Assembly: GCA_016490735.1 (NCBI GenBank)
Contig: JAEMWC010000157.1
Coordinates: forward strand, 1,027,501 to 1,091,500
DNA length: 64,000 nucleotides
Direction: 5' to 3'
Origin: Pachyseris speciosa
Taxonomy: Eukaryota; Cnidaria; Anthozoa; Scleractinia; Pachyseridae
Part shown: positions 1 to 10,550 of the stretch, piece by piece
How the letters are laid out: each line of letters starts with the position of its first letter
Position numbering within the stretch: the stretch's first letter is position 1
Made by a program: the position numbers and the translations under genes
The notes under the pieces: model-generated
The model's input: only the letters and a program-made list of their open reading frames with translations
Database searches by the model: none
What the model was told of the DNA's origin: nothing

Positions 1-402
1 ATATGCGCTCCTCAAGATATGCGCCACAACGAGCTGTGAATGTGAAAGAAGTGCGAGTTCTTTAAGACGGCTGCATACATATAATATAACAGGACATGCA
101 TGAGCCAGGAGAAGCTGTCGTTCCTCGCACTAATGCGCATACATTATCAAGTTAAAATTGTTTTGGATGAGGTGGTAAATCTGTTTGCCACCAAACACCC
201 ACGGAGGCTGGAGCTCGGGACTATTCTGAGGGATTAGTTCCGCAGTGATTTGATATATCATTTTACATCGTAAAATTAGTCCTTTGTAATAAACTTAATT
301 CAAACAGTTGTATTCCACAAATGTAATATTCAGTTCCTACCGTGTACTTTGCCGTTACAATTTCTCATGTATTGCGACTTTCCTAAATAAACAGATCAGA
401 CA

Positions 403-451
<49 letters not shown>

Positions 452-516
452 TCCCCACATAAAATCCTGGTTACGGGCCTGCAATTGTTCCTTCATTTTC
501 AGTCTCCTGCCAAATT

Positions 517-1901
517 GGCGAAGCATTCGCGAGATGGTTGACTGGTAGTGGTGGGGCCTGCAATAAAGATCGCACAGCTCAACAAATAGTGAAGAGAAGC
601 TTCAAATTTCTGAAATTTTGTTGTGAAGACGAGGAAGAATTGACATTTGAAGTAATAGACACTACAGTCTGTGCTCCCCAAATCTTTTGTTCAAGTTCAT
701 AGACTATTTGCAAGACAAGTGCAAACGCGGACATGGTGGTAGATTGGGATACATAGACGCCATCAGTTCTGAACTAATGGATTATCGAAAAATCAATGGG
801 GCATCGTATGCAGTTCTGTGAGACCCTATCCGCGACTGAATTGTACCTTAAGAGAGCTCGAAAGACAGTGGCGAAAATGATGAGATTGCAGTGGACCCGA
901 GACCTGGACATCGACACCTTGGAAGCTAGAGGTCACTGGGCGACCATGGAGGAATTGCTGCAAGTGGTGACAATTCACTTGCCACTTTACAAAAACACCG
1001 TAAAGACGTGCAAGAGCAATCCTGGTCAAGTGAGCCCATCAGACTTAACATTTGCCACGAGATTTGTGTCTGTTTACTTCTTCATTAAAGTGAAAGGGTC
1101 GCGCCCTATGACTTATCAGCACTTGACAGTCGACATGGTTATGGCAGCGAAGGGGAACGTGGGTTTTATTGACCAGAAAAAGTTCAAGACTGCCAGCAAA
1201 TACGGATTTGACTCCTTGATTCTAAGCGATGCAAGCATGCAGGTGCTCGATGGCCACATCAATTTCTTGAGGCCATTGCTAAGACCCCAGTGCGACTTCG
1301 TTATTGTTACGAGAAATGGAGGCCAACATAGCAAATTGGGCGACGTCATGAGTAAACTAGTTTTTGACGCAATCGGAAACTACATTCATCCGACGCGCTA
1401 TCGTCAAATCGTCGAAACGCAAAGCCTCAATCAGCTCACTAGCAAAGAACAAAGGTCTTTGTCGGAAGATCAGAAACACAGCTCAGCCGTCGCCAAAGTT
1501 CACTATCAAAAGCAAAGGTCGCGCGAAGTTGCTGTGAAGGCTCACGAGTGTCTGCAAAAGCTGCAAGGTACCAAAGGCTCTGAGGTGGACAAGGAGGTGA
1601 ACAAGAGGTTTAGAGATTCAACTTCAATGAGCTTTGCAGCACTGACTGAATGCACAGAATCGAAAAGCGCGCCCCTAAGAGGGATGCCCCACCGAAAAAC
1701 CGATTGCGAATCCAAAGAAGCCATCGTCGGCTGTTGAAATTTACGACGGACGAAGACGAGTTTCTAAAGAAGGGGATTGATAAGCACGGATTTGGACAAT
1801 GGACTGCTATTTTGAGAGATCCCGACTACAACGTTTGGGAAGGGAGAGTGGCAGATTCTTTGAAGAAAAGGGCAGAACTAAAACTTAAGGTAATAGACTA
1901 G
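517..1901 (+). mobile_element. Broken tyrosine-recombinase element with C-terminal Myb/SANT domain
   Basis: A decayed coding region read in at least four frame segments. Segment one (about 517-690) contains FARWLTGSGG. Segment two (about 705-821) contains GRLGYIDAISSELMDYRK and ends at a TGA at 819-821. The main open segment is 796-1737 (313 codons), and an overlapping segment at 1650-1901 carries the C-terminus. The main segment shows the tyrosine-recombinase residues in order: Arg103 (GSRPMTY), His198-x-x-Arg201 (IHPTRY), His228 and the candidate nucleophile Tyr237 (HSSAVAKVHY). The last segment is Myb/SANT-like (TDEDEFLKKGIDKHGFGQW ... GRVADSLKKRAE). I infer one ancestral protein, recombinase followed by Myb domain, from a Crypton-like DNA transposon. 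The frameshifts and stop make this copy a pseudogene. The catalytic assignment rests on motif spacing only. Confidence 0.6.
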
Positions 1902-2831
1902 CAGATCGATCAATCAAACGATTTGCGGCGTAACCCGCCCCCCAGCGTACCCTCTACTCTAAACAAAAAGAAAAGAAAAACAAACGGATCCGCTAAAGCA
2001 GAAAGAAAATGACGAAATAAAAATGTCAGTCTTTGCACTTCGTTTCTTTAATCTTTCGACGAGCAATCAGAATTACATCATTTTCTCCTGAGGTCAAACA
2101 ATTAAACAACATTGCTCCTGTACGACTTTTTCTGGTTTCATGTCGTTTCTTTCCACTTAATTCCTTTGACTGTGATAGTAGTTCAAGATTGTGTTTTGTG
2201 GTTTGCGTTCAAGACTGTGTTTTGATCTCTTGTTGGGCTTCTGGCTCTGCGAACGACATCTTTGCCTCTTCGTACTGTGGACGCACAGTAGTTCGTCAGA
2301 CATTGCGCAGTCATCTGGGATACTTGCATGGGTTCTTATGGTCTTTAAGGACTTTAACAGCTCTTTCATTACACAGGTTTCTTTACCCTGTTGACAGGGG
2401 ACCTACGATTCAGAATAGTTAACAATTAGCTGTAATCCTAAGGCCGGAAACAACGTTCATTTTATTTTGGTAGCTAGTGATCAGTCGTTCTGAGTATTAA
2501 GAATGTTTAAGGATAGAGTGGCTTAGCGTACTCCAAAACTCGAGGTTAAATGAGGTGTGTACGTAAAATGTAGAGTTGAATGGGTCATACGCTTTTGTCG
2601 AGTCTAGCCACTGGAAAATGTCTTGTGGACTTTCAATCTTCAATTTATGGCCGTTTTTTTTCTTCTTGACGTCCTGACTCCTAATTTAGTGTTACTTCAA
2701 TTATGTCAATTATGTGGTTGTCGATAAAGTTGTTCTTACCTGCACTCCAGAAGGGTACGATGGATAACAAGGGGAGTGCATGGAGCACCGTTAGGCGTGG
2801 TTAACGCGATCAAATAACTAACAGAGGGGCA
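1902..2831. other. No gene recognised
   Basis: About 930 bases between the recombinase remnant and the small minus-strand gene candidate. Open frames here have no recognisable domain, splice pattern or repeat copy elsewhere in the window. Confidence 0.5.
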
Positions 2832-3327
2832 CTACTTTTGGTTGACGATTGTCGGGTGACTGGTAACCCACTCCTGGCCAGCTGAACTTGCGACTTGACT
2901 CGAGTCTGGAAATTGCTCATCATCATTGCTATCCTCATCCTCGTCATTCTCTTTCTTCCCTGTTGGTTTCTTTAAACTTTGCGTGCTAATGGCGCTGAAG
3001 AAGAATGCAACACTCTTCATGCCTGCGAAAGTGATGGGAAAAAAGCTCAGCATTTCGCCATCAGTTTATTCTGCCCAAAAGACGCTAAAACATGTTTGAA
3101 ATGGTAAAATTAAGACAAAACCAACCTTGTAGTGCCCTATCGCAGGCATCTTTTGTACTGCACACCCTGTTCCAAGCATTTTCGAGACCCTCCTCCTCGA
3201 CTTTACAGACACATTTGGCACTTGTGATGCTACATTTTCCTAAAAATACCGGGCTTAAGTAGCACAAAGCTGCGCTTCTTAGCGTCTTACTATTGAGTTG
3301 TCTGCATGTAAAACGACTTCTCTGCAT
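2832..3327 (-). CDS. Predicted small three-exon gene with acidic C-terminus, unknown function
   Basis: Not recognised by family. On the minus strand, three exons with consistent splice phases can be read: 3291-3327 (starts MQRSRFTCRQLN), 3126-3239 and 2832-3022 (ending in TAG). The second intron (3023-3125) has a GTTGGT donor and a strong acceptor with a long pyrimidine run before CAG. The first intron would be only 51 nt (GTAAGA donor, TATTTTTAG acceptor), and the frame is also open straight through it, so it may be retained. The product would be about 110 residues. It has a Cys-containing N-terminal half (KCSITSAKCVCK, CSTKDACDRALQ), a short hydrophobic stretch (SVAFFFSAIS) and then a Lys/Asp/Glu-rich tail (KKENDEDEDSNDDE). 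No signal peptide is evident. It could also be the 3' end of a longer gene. Supported by splice logic only. Confidence 0.35.
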
Positions 3328-4189
3328 TTTGATAGACGAATTGAGCCTTGAAAACCTGTTCCGCTTTTATGGAGAGGAGACTTGTGAAATCTGTGTGAAT
3401 AATTAAAGAGTAAACTTCGGAAATAATGAAAAAGGAACTCAACAGGGACTAAAGTGACGCTTGTATGGTAAATTGTGACAAATCAACAGTTCCCAGATGC
3501 TTTCCAGCGATCTTTCTACACGAATCTTCTCGTCACTTCACTGTCGTGAATTTAAAGTCGCTACCATTCACAATGATCAGCAGATCATCAAATAACCTTG
3601 CAATCAACAACCATTTTATAACAAACAATAAACGCGATAACGAAGCCACAATAACATCTAAACGTTTCCGCAGTGGGATTTGTGAAAGGGTTTATTTCAA
3701 ACTTGCGTGAAGTCCCAGTTGTCAACAATTGACATCAACTTGCAGTGAGATAATTCGTCGACAGAAAAGAAACCGAATTGATGCAAAACGCTATGGGTTG
3801 AAAGAAATACGTTCAAAGGAGCTGCAAAAAGCTGCAAACGAGTTGACTTAGTAAAATCGAAAAAACCTTCTTCGTTTTTGCGGAAATTCAAACAGAATAA
3901 AACCAAACTGGTCCTAAAGAGATTGAGAGAAGAGAGAGAGTAATAAAATTAATCTAAAAATTTCCGCGAAATAATAATACTAATAGATAATAATAATAAT
4001 TTTTTTTAAATGAGTCAAAATAAAAAAAGTCTAAAATTATCATATTATGTATAAAAATAACGTCGACTACAAAAAAAAAACTGCTAAAAACTTCTCAACT
4101 CAGTATTCCTGGCTTTGCCTAGAGTCCCCCATAAATAGCGTTCACTAAAAAATATTAGCGTGCCTTTTTTCAACATCCAAGTAAATGTC
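3328..4189. other. No gene recognised; AT-rich
   Basis: No coding or repeat signal I can name. The stretch 3960-4080 is strongly AT-rich, with runs of A, and lies next to the 3' end of the minus-strand retrotransposon. Confidence 0.5.
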
Positions 4190-5825
4190 CTACAACTCTA
4201 AATTAACTCTTCTGGAATATCGCGAGCCTCTTAAGCAAAGTAATTCTGATCTCAGCAGCGCAAAGGACACTCTTGCCCTGATCCATGACATGGTAGTCGC
4301 ATAGCTTTCGCCCTTCTTTGTAGCAACTAGCTCAGCAAGCCTATCACATTCCACTGCCATTCCACCTGTCGTGCTGAAAACTAATGGCGTGAATGTAGCT
4401 TGCTCTACTTCTAACACTCGACTAGCGTACTGACGCTTCTTCTCTGCTTCGTGCTGCCTGAATATCTGGTCTGGATCTATATCTCTATAGGAGAGGCATT
4501 TGGATGGCAAACTCTCACATCAAAACAAGCCGACCTCTGCCTCTCCCAGATACCCCTTGCAACTATATCCAGTCGTGCATCAGGGGCGGTGTTCGCTCCC
4601 CTATTCAACTCTTCTCCTGTGATATCTTCCAAAACTGGTCCGATTTCAACACCATTGCACACCATGCGAAGCAGTTCCGCCTCCAAATCCCTCAGTTCAT
4701 TATGGCGTTGGATGATAAATCCGCCCCGTTTGCATATCATAGCATGATCCACATTGAAGATGTCCCCGCAAACACAGACAGAGGGTGTATCAGTAACTTC
4801 CCAGTCGTACCTGAGTTTCACAGCGTCTCGAAACTCACTCTTGCTTAAATCAAAATTCATGTCTTTAATTGGCAAAACAGTAAGCCAGCTAGAATCACCT
4901 TTTTGGGTGGCAAGGTCCACAGCTCTCAAAGTTTTTTCAGAAATCGAGCTCTTCACCTCATCAAGTTTTTCCTTCAGATACTGATTCTTCACTTGGCGCA
5001 TCTCCCCTTGCAGAGCGAGTGTTTCATTTTCGTTTGGTGGCTCATGCGCCTGTGATTCTATTTGTTGGGATAATGGACCAGAGATATTAGCTGATGCTAC
5101 ATACTCTAACGCTGCTACTTGACTCGGATTTATTAGGCCCATGCCTCCCATTCTCACTGGCAGGGCCAGCAGCTCGCGTTCAGCTTGTGTACATTTGTGA
5201 CCTGTAATGGACGGTATTAGGGCATCAGCTATTGCACGCTCCACAGGTGCGAGTAGATCTTCTATGTCAGGCAGAGGTCTGAGAAAGTACGTCCAGCGAT
5301 GTTTTAATCCAAAGGTGAAAGCTGCGTAGCTGCGTAACAAGCCTGGGGCTGCGACAAAGCAAACTCAGCCAATTTTGTCCCCTGCCCCACCCATTCCTCG
5401 ACTTTATCGTTGACGTACTGCTCAAGATAGGACCTGGAGCCCAGCGCCGCACCTAGGTGCTTCCGTCCTTCCGTGGTGATGTTAATTGCTGTTCCTTCAA
5501 AGATGCTCCTAGCGGTCTCCTCCGTATCAGGCTTTGTAACAAGCCAACACTATCCAGCATTAGGATAGTATCCTAAGTCCGGTCCTGCCATTTTCAGCTC
5601 ATCCCACCATACTCTGATGTTCTGTAGCGATCCACACCCTGTCGCATCATCTGCAAACCAGCATTGTTTAGCTTGACAAACTGCCTGTAAACGAGAGATG
5701 AGCGGTTGTAGACTGAGGGCATACATGCACATTGCTAAGGGATCGCCTTGTGTAGTACCCTCTGCGGAGATGAGCTCTTTACCCCCCGTCACAAAAAGTC
5801 ATGCTGGTGCTCGGTAGGTATTGAT
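4190..5825 (-). mobile_element. 5'-truncated retrotransposon: reverse transcriptase plus endonuclease-like C-terminus
   Basis: Reading the minus strand from about 5825 down to 4190 gives the end of a reverse transcriptase and its C-terminal domain. Visible motifs are [13 protein letters not shown], then the catalytic box as FADD ([10 protein letters not shown]) near 5660. A thumb-like region follows, then a Cys/His knuckle ([19 protein letters not shown]) and a nuclease-like segment ([11 protein letters not shown] ... CFDVRVCHP) that resembles a PD-(D/E)XK restriction-like fold. The tail [18 protein letters not shown] is typical of the same element type. The frame is broken by a stop after GYYPNAG (near 5550), by a shift near 5340 and by another near 4490-4500. 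The 5' end stops next to an AAT microsatellite, as expected for incomplete reverse transcription. The clade is not assigned; it resembles non-LTR elements with a restriction-like endonuclease. It is inactive. Confidence 0.75.
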
Positions 5826-5830
5826 TGCAA

Positions 5831-5856
5831 ATAATAATAATAATAATAATAATAAT
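5831..5856. repeat. (AAT)n microsatellite
   Basis: Uninterrupted AAT repeats at the truncated 5' end of the retrotransposon. Confidence 0.9.
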
Positions 5857-5880
5857 TTAGAACTTATATAGCGCATCCGC
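5857..5880. repeat. Fragment of dispersed repeat (TTAGAACTTATATAGCGCA)
   Basis: The string TTAGAACTTATATAGCGCA recurs at about 43,967-43,985 after a similar AAT-rich tract. There it is followed by TTTCCATG and later GCGCTTTACAA, so this is the edge of an interspersed family. Confidence 0.55.
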
Positions 5881-5980
5881 GAAATCCGTGAAATCCCTCA
5901 TTTCCGTCCTCATTAGGAAAAATCTTTTGGGAAACAAAAGGTATTTTCTCATAAGGGCAGAAAGGACGGATTTGGCGGAC
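5881..5980. repeat. Short inverted-repeat element, copy 1
   Basis: Ends TCCGCGAAATCCG and CGGATTTGGCGGA are inverted copies of each other (two mismatches at most). The inner sequence shares CATTTCCGTCCTCATTAGGAAAAA with the copy at 7683-7822. Consistent with a small non-autonomous element. Confidence 0.6.
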
Positions 5981-5994
5981 TTTTTAAAAGATTA

Positions 5995-6092
5995 ATATAA
6001 TTCTTCTCTTTAAAACTGTAAGTATATAATAAAATTATATATTAATATATAATTATATTATATACTTACAGTTTTAAAGAGAAGAATTATAT
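5995..6092. repeat. Perfect 36-bp inverted repeat, AT-rich loop
   Basis: Arms 5995-6030 and 6057-6092 are exact reverse complements (ATATAATTCTTCTCTTTAAA...) around a 26-nt AT loop. Imperfect pairing extends about 15 nt outwards. Confidence 0.9.
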
Positions 6093-6099
6093 GAATATT

Positions 6100-7680
6100 T
6101 TAAAAAATCCCATCGCGCAGAATGCCTGGACATCATGAATAATTCATAGCTACTGAAGCGGCAAATTCGAATGCAATCGCGCTTTGAAGAGCTATAAATT
6201 AGAGAAGAATGGGCCGAAACTAGGCAACTTGGGTTCACAAAATTCACTTTCCTGAGTCTCAGAAATGATAATCTCAAGGTTCACGTACGGCTTCTTGAAA
6301 ATCAAGGATTAGTCTACAATTTGCACTAATAAAGAATGAAATTGAGAAAGTAGAAGTTTTACGTTTTTCCACTTGGATATACAGAAAATTTTGCAAATTT
6401 TCGTATGGACAGTCATTTTGGAGAACACTTTTGGGAAAAGTAAAATACCTCCTAGACTTCCACGCACGGCAAATGGCAGACGAGTCTTTCCTTGAAAAGA
6501 ATCCGTTTTATTTCGAAAACTGGTCAACAGCAACCTTGCTGTTTTTCAGTTTGTAAATTGGTAGTGGTAGTTTCATTTGAAAATGGCGTGTTCTGAGCTG
6601 GCAAGCTATTGTTTTCAGCCCAGACATGAGTAACAATACCTGTCAAATGGAACAATGCCTATTGTCGAAAACCACTCTGCATGAAAAAAATATTCCGTAA
6701 CTACCGCGAATTTTAAAATTGCCATAAGCATCAGCTGTTTTACTCAAGATCCACGCCAAAAGAAAGATGACGGCGTGCGCGACCAATAAATACAAAAGTG
6801 ATCGGGAGCTCTTTTTAGAGCTCTTCGAAAACCCGATCCGTCCGTTGTTAATTCACATCGTGCCGCCATACGCTAAGGTCACAAACCCTACTTACGATTT
6901 TCAACTGAACGGAGAAGGTATATGAAAATGGCGGGACGTTTGCGGGAAACCGGCATTTTGTTCGATCTTATGCAAATAAGCATCCTTCCCTTCGCCTACA
7001 AATTAGAGGAATCTGATCGCGAGCACGTGGGCCACGCACTGGGCAAAAGCATCCCCGAGCGAGCAAAAGTCATGTTGTTGTTCTTAAACACGGTGCCATA
7101 GCTTGTAGCTTTTTTACGTTTCTTAGCAAAATGTTCTAGAAAAAGTTTCTCTTTTTTTTGCAACAAAGAAAAGACACAAGCGCGCTAGCTTTTTCGATCA
7201 TAAGCTACTCAAGATTCAGGCACGACAAGTCTATTCACTTTATTTGAAAATCGACTTTTAAGTTTTCGTAGGTTCGGATGCCTGTGAAGGCGCCACGTTT
7301 GTTGCCGTGGGTTTGGCGGAAGTTAAGACTTGCCCTATTCACAAATAGTATAAAGCAGGTTAAACTGCCTTTTAAAAAATTCTATCTGTTATACTAATGA
7401 ACGTTAATACACTTGCTGCCGGTGCGCACTTATTCAGCCATACTGCAAAGGTGAGATATTAGGTAACAAAAGAATGAACAATAGCTTATGTGGCCTTTGT
7501 CTTTAAGCTCCGCCCTGACAAGTTGATGAGCTAAGCGGTAATCCCTGCGGAGCACCGCGCACGAAGATTTGGATCAATGAGAGTCACTCAGTGTACGCTT
7601 CACCGCTAATATTACAGATCTATAATTTTTGCCGCACAGCAAGTAAATGTCCCCAAAACAATAGGCATTCTGAGGGATGC
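6100..7680. other. No gene recognised
   Basis: About 1.6 kb without convincing exons. Open frames on either strand are short and have no domain or splice support. Confidence 0.5.
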
Positions 7681-7682
7681 GC

Positions 7683-7822
7683 CGAATTCGCCAAATCCGT
7701 CCTTTCCGCGCCCATATTAGAAAAAACCTTGAGTCGACTGTCTCGCAGCACTGGAAGTTTCCCGAAAGGTTATTCCTAACGAGGACGGAAATGCTGGATC
7801 TCACGGATTTCGCAGAAATTTT
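7683..7822. repeat. Short inverted-repeat element, copy 2 (opposite orientation)
   Basis: CGCCAAATCCGTCC...GAGGACGGAAAT...CACGGATTTCGCAGA is the reverse-orientation relative of the 5881-5980 element, with the same ends and a longer centre. Confidence 0.55.
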
Positions 7823-8107
7823 TAGATTAATTTTATCATTCTCTCTCTTCTCTCGATGTCTTTAGGAACAGTTTGGCCCTTTTGCCTTTCCTCTGTTTTA
7901 GTTTCCTCTATAAAGAACGGTTTTGATAGTACGTTGAATTGCAACTTGCATGTCAGTCTCTACAGGATTTTGCACTGTGGTAAGACAGAAATATGAAATC
8001 ATATTAAACAATTTAACGGGTTTCACATGGCAGCTTAAAGGCAAATCAAGTCACTTGTTTCACAGATAATGTTTAAAAACTGCGAGGTAATAAGGATGTT
8101 TGGGAAA

Positions 8108-8147
8108 CGATCTTCTTCTTCTTCTTCTTCTTCTTCTTCTTCTTCTT
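8108..8147. repeat. (TTC)n microsatellite
   Basis: About 12 TTC units directly before the duplicated MTHFD1 fragment. Confidence 0.9.
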
Positions 8148-8458
8148 CCTCCTTTTTTGAGGACTTTTTTCAACTGGTAGTTGTCCTGTTATCAAGTTAA
8201 CAGTGTTTAACTAGTTACAAACTGGCTTGAAGCGGGTATAGGAACACTCATATTCCCGACGTACCTTTCGGGAATCCCTTCAATTCAGGATTGTGTGACA
8301 GAGACAGATGAGTCTTAGCCAATCGTTGAAGCCCTACAGAATTAACGATAGAACTGGTTAACAAATAAAAACAAAGACATCAGTTCCGTCGATACGACGA
8401 GCAATGGTTATCTCACATCCCTTGTAATTTACACATTGCATAATGCTCTACTAAATCA

Positions 8459-8777
8459 ACAATAGAGAGCTTAAGCAATGACGACCGCGACGACGACGAG
8501 AACGTCACAAAACAATACGCTTAATGAGCAAAAACAATCGCTCTGCACGTGCGTTTTACATTTTGGTCATTTCTTTGCCGCCCTCAGCAAAACAGCAACG
8601 TATATTGACCAAATTTTAGATTTTGTGGAGAACGCAACGTGAGCGTATGACGGTGAACTCTTCTTTCTTTTTCCCAACTTCAATGCCTTTTTTACTAATT
8701 TAGCTCCAGGATAGGTTACATTTTGAAATGACGTTTTCGTTGCCGTTGCCGTCGTCGTTGCTTAAGCTCTCTATTGC
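8459..8777. mobile_element. MITE-like element, 19-bp terminal inverted repeats
   Basis: Begins CAATAGAGAGCTTAAGCAA and ends with its reverse complement; subterminal regions are CGACGACGA-rich and mirror each other. It sits inside the duplicated MTHFD1 fragment and is absent from the 54.8-kb copy, which marks it as an insertion. Confidence 0.8.
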
Positions 8778-8837
8778 CTAGACGACGGCTTAAGACAGGT
8801 TTATCTGGATGAAATTTTTAAGAGTGGCAATTCAAGC

Positions 8838-8867
8838 ATCATCATCATCATCATCATCATCATCATA
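8838..8867. repeat. (ATC)n microsatellite
   Basis: CAT/ATC triplet run, longer here than in the homologous stretch near 55,517. Confidence 0.85.
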
Positions 8868-9017
8868 CATCCGCGCCAAGTGGTGCATAGGGCCTACTGT
8901 GAGGTTTCTGGGACCAGCAGAGGCTCTTGGGGACAGGTGGGCCGCCCACCGCCCAGCCACCACCAGCCCTGAGATGTGTGTGAGGACAGACCACAGCACC
9001 GGGAATCATGTTCATTT

Positions 9018-9048
9018 GTAAAAAAAATAATAATAATAAAAAAATAAA

Positions 9049-9079
<31 letters not shown>

Positions 9080-10112
9080 CAGAGTAGATTCACTAGTAAC
9101 CTTTGTGGCATTGTAGGTGTTAGGTTATGGCATCCCTATTTAAAGGGTTCCCACACACCACTGAGATCAGTGGGTATAGGGGTAGGGAAATGTGTCTGCA
9201 AGGAAGAGTTGTAAGTTGAATAATTATAAAAATAATGTAGTGGGTTGATGATTAGGATGAATTATTAGCGAGAACAAAAATTTAAATGCTGATTGCGATA
9301 ATAATAGCAATGAAAAAATATATAAATATTGATAATGATGAGTATTACACTCAGATTGAGGGAGCAACAAACTGCAGTGCAGCACCTCGACCTCAACGAG
9401 TAAAAAAAAAACACAAAAGCCTCTGATTGGGGGAGAAACAAAATGCGGTGCAGCACCTCGACCCCAACGAGTATAATCAAAATAAAAATAATTATAAAAA
9501 ATATTAAAAAATAATAAATATAATATATAATAAATAGAATAGACAAAACACGAAAAAATTTGTTATAGAAAAGGTAAAGGGGAAAAGAGGGTCTACGGAT
9601 AATGTTAATGGTGTGAAAAATTAAATGATATCAGATTAAATGCAAGTGTTAGTGGAAATCATTTCATTCTGGAAAAATTAAAAAAATAACATAGGGTTAT
9701 GGGGATTGCTATTTGGTTATTGAGTAGTAACGGGTTAGCTAGTTTCTTGAAATTGCCAAAAGAGAACATTTGCGTAAAAGGTGACTCAAAATTTATAACC
9801 AGTTTACTGAACTCTCCAATTATTGGTGCTCCTCTTTTCTCCATTTAGGTGGAGCCACATGTGATGCTGAAGATCAAAGTAGAACCATGTAGTAGTTTTG
9901 ACAGAGGAATTTTTCAAAATAAAGTGTATTTGTCGGGAATGTTTCTCTGCCTTTACGAAGTTGCTCCAAAACTGGGAGCTGAGGATCTACTCTGTAATAA
10001 GTTGTGGAGGGCAGCCATTTCCAATGAAAAATAAACATAGTTTGAAGGTGTCGCTATCCCCAATAGGTTTTTAGATAGATTGGTATTCCTTTGGCCAAAT
10101 GATGATGATGAT
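9018..10112. other. Repeat-rich, no gene: AAT tract and direct repeats
   Basis: An (AAT)n run covers about 9026-9076. A direct repeat of about 43 bp (GCAGTGCAGCACCTCGACC and its variant GCGGTGCAGCACCTCGACC) occurs at 9360-9402 and 9431-9473. GATGATGAGTATTACACTCAG occurs at 9337 and again at about 10,107. No coding signal. Confidence 0.6.
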
Positions 10113-10119
10113 GAGTATT

Positions 10120-10550
10120 ACACTCAGGGACAGGGTTAGCGAGACTTGGGGGAGGGGTAAGGGTTAACAAGTTTTGGGGAGGGGGAAACCCTGTGTAGGG
10201 AATAGGGTCAGCTACTTTTGGGGAGGGGCAAACTCTATATACGGATTAGACCTAATTAGGGTAGCTAACTAAAGGGACTAGGGTTAGCTAAGTTTGGGGA
10301 GGAGCAAACTCTGTATACGGACTAGGCCTAGTTAGTTTTGGGGAGAACAATGCTATATAAGGATTAAAGTTAGCTAATTTTGGAGGAGGGGGAAACGCTG
10401 CATAGGGATTAGGGCTAGCTAATTTTGGGGGAGAGGCAAACTCTGTATACGGATTAGGCCTAATTAGTTTTTGGGAGGGGGAATGCTTCATAGGGATTAG
10501 GGTTAGCTAACTTTGGGGGAGGGAGAAACCTTGTATAGGGATTAGAGTTT
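10120..10550. repeat. Degenerate minisatellite, period about 40-46 bp, telomere-like motif
   Basis: About nine copies of a unit resembling GGATTAGGGTTAGCTAATTT followed by TGGGGGAGGGG and AAACTCTGTATA. Two unit flavours alternate (GGGATTAGGGYTAGCTAA and CGGATTAGGCCTAATTAG), giving a dimer of about 88 bp. Open frames here (repeats of PNPY, PPKL) are by-products of the repeat. Confidence 0.8.

Larger units (their letters stand above)
8148..9017 (-). pseudogene. Displaced duplicate of an MTHFD1 intron-exon fragment
   Basis: This stretch matches 54,785-55,685 in the same plus orientation, including intron sequence on both sides of an MTHFD1 coding exon. The exon copy occupies 8265-8333 (minus sense). 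It keeps the acceptor and donor surroundings (CTGTAG and GTACGT) but has lost 13 nt relative to the functional exon at 54,891-54,972, removing the codons around PICM and shifting the frame. The copy is interrupted by an unrelated inverted-repeat element at 8459-8777, while the 54.8-kb copy has about 385 nt not seen here. It is therefore a non-functional fragment from segmental duplication, or from a repeat that carried the exon. Confidence 0.75.

Noticed and set aside
10288..10491. Pro-rich repeat protein on the minus strand
   Set aside because: By-product of the 40-46 bp minisatellite.
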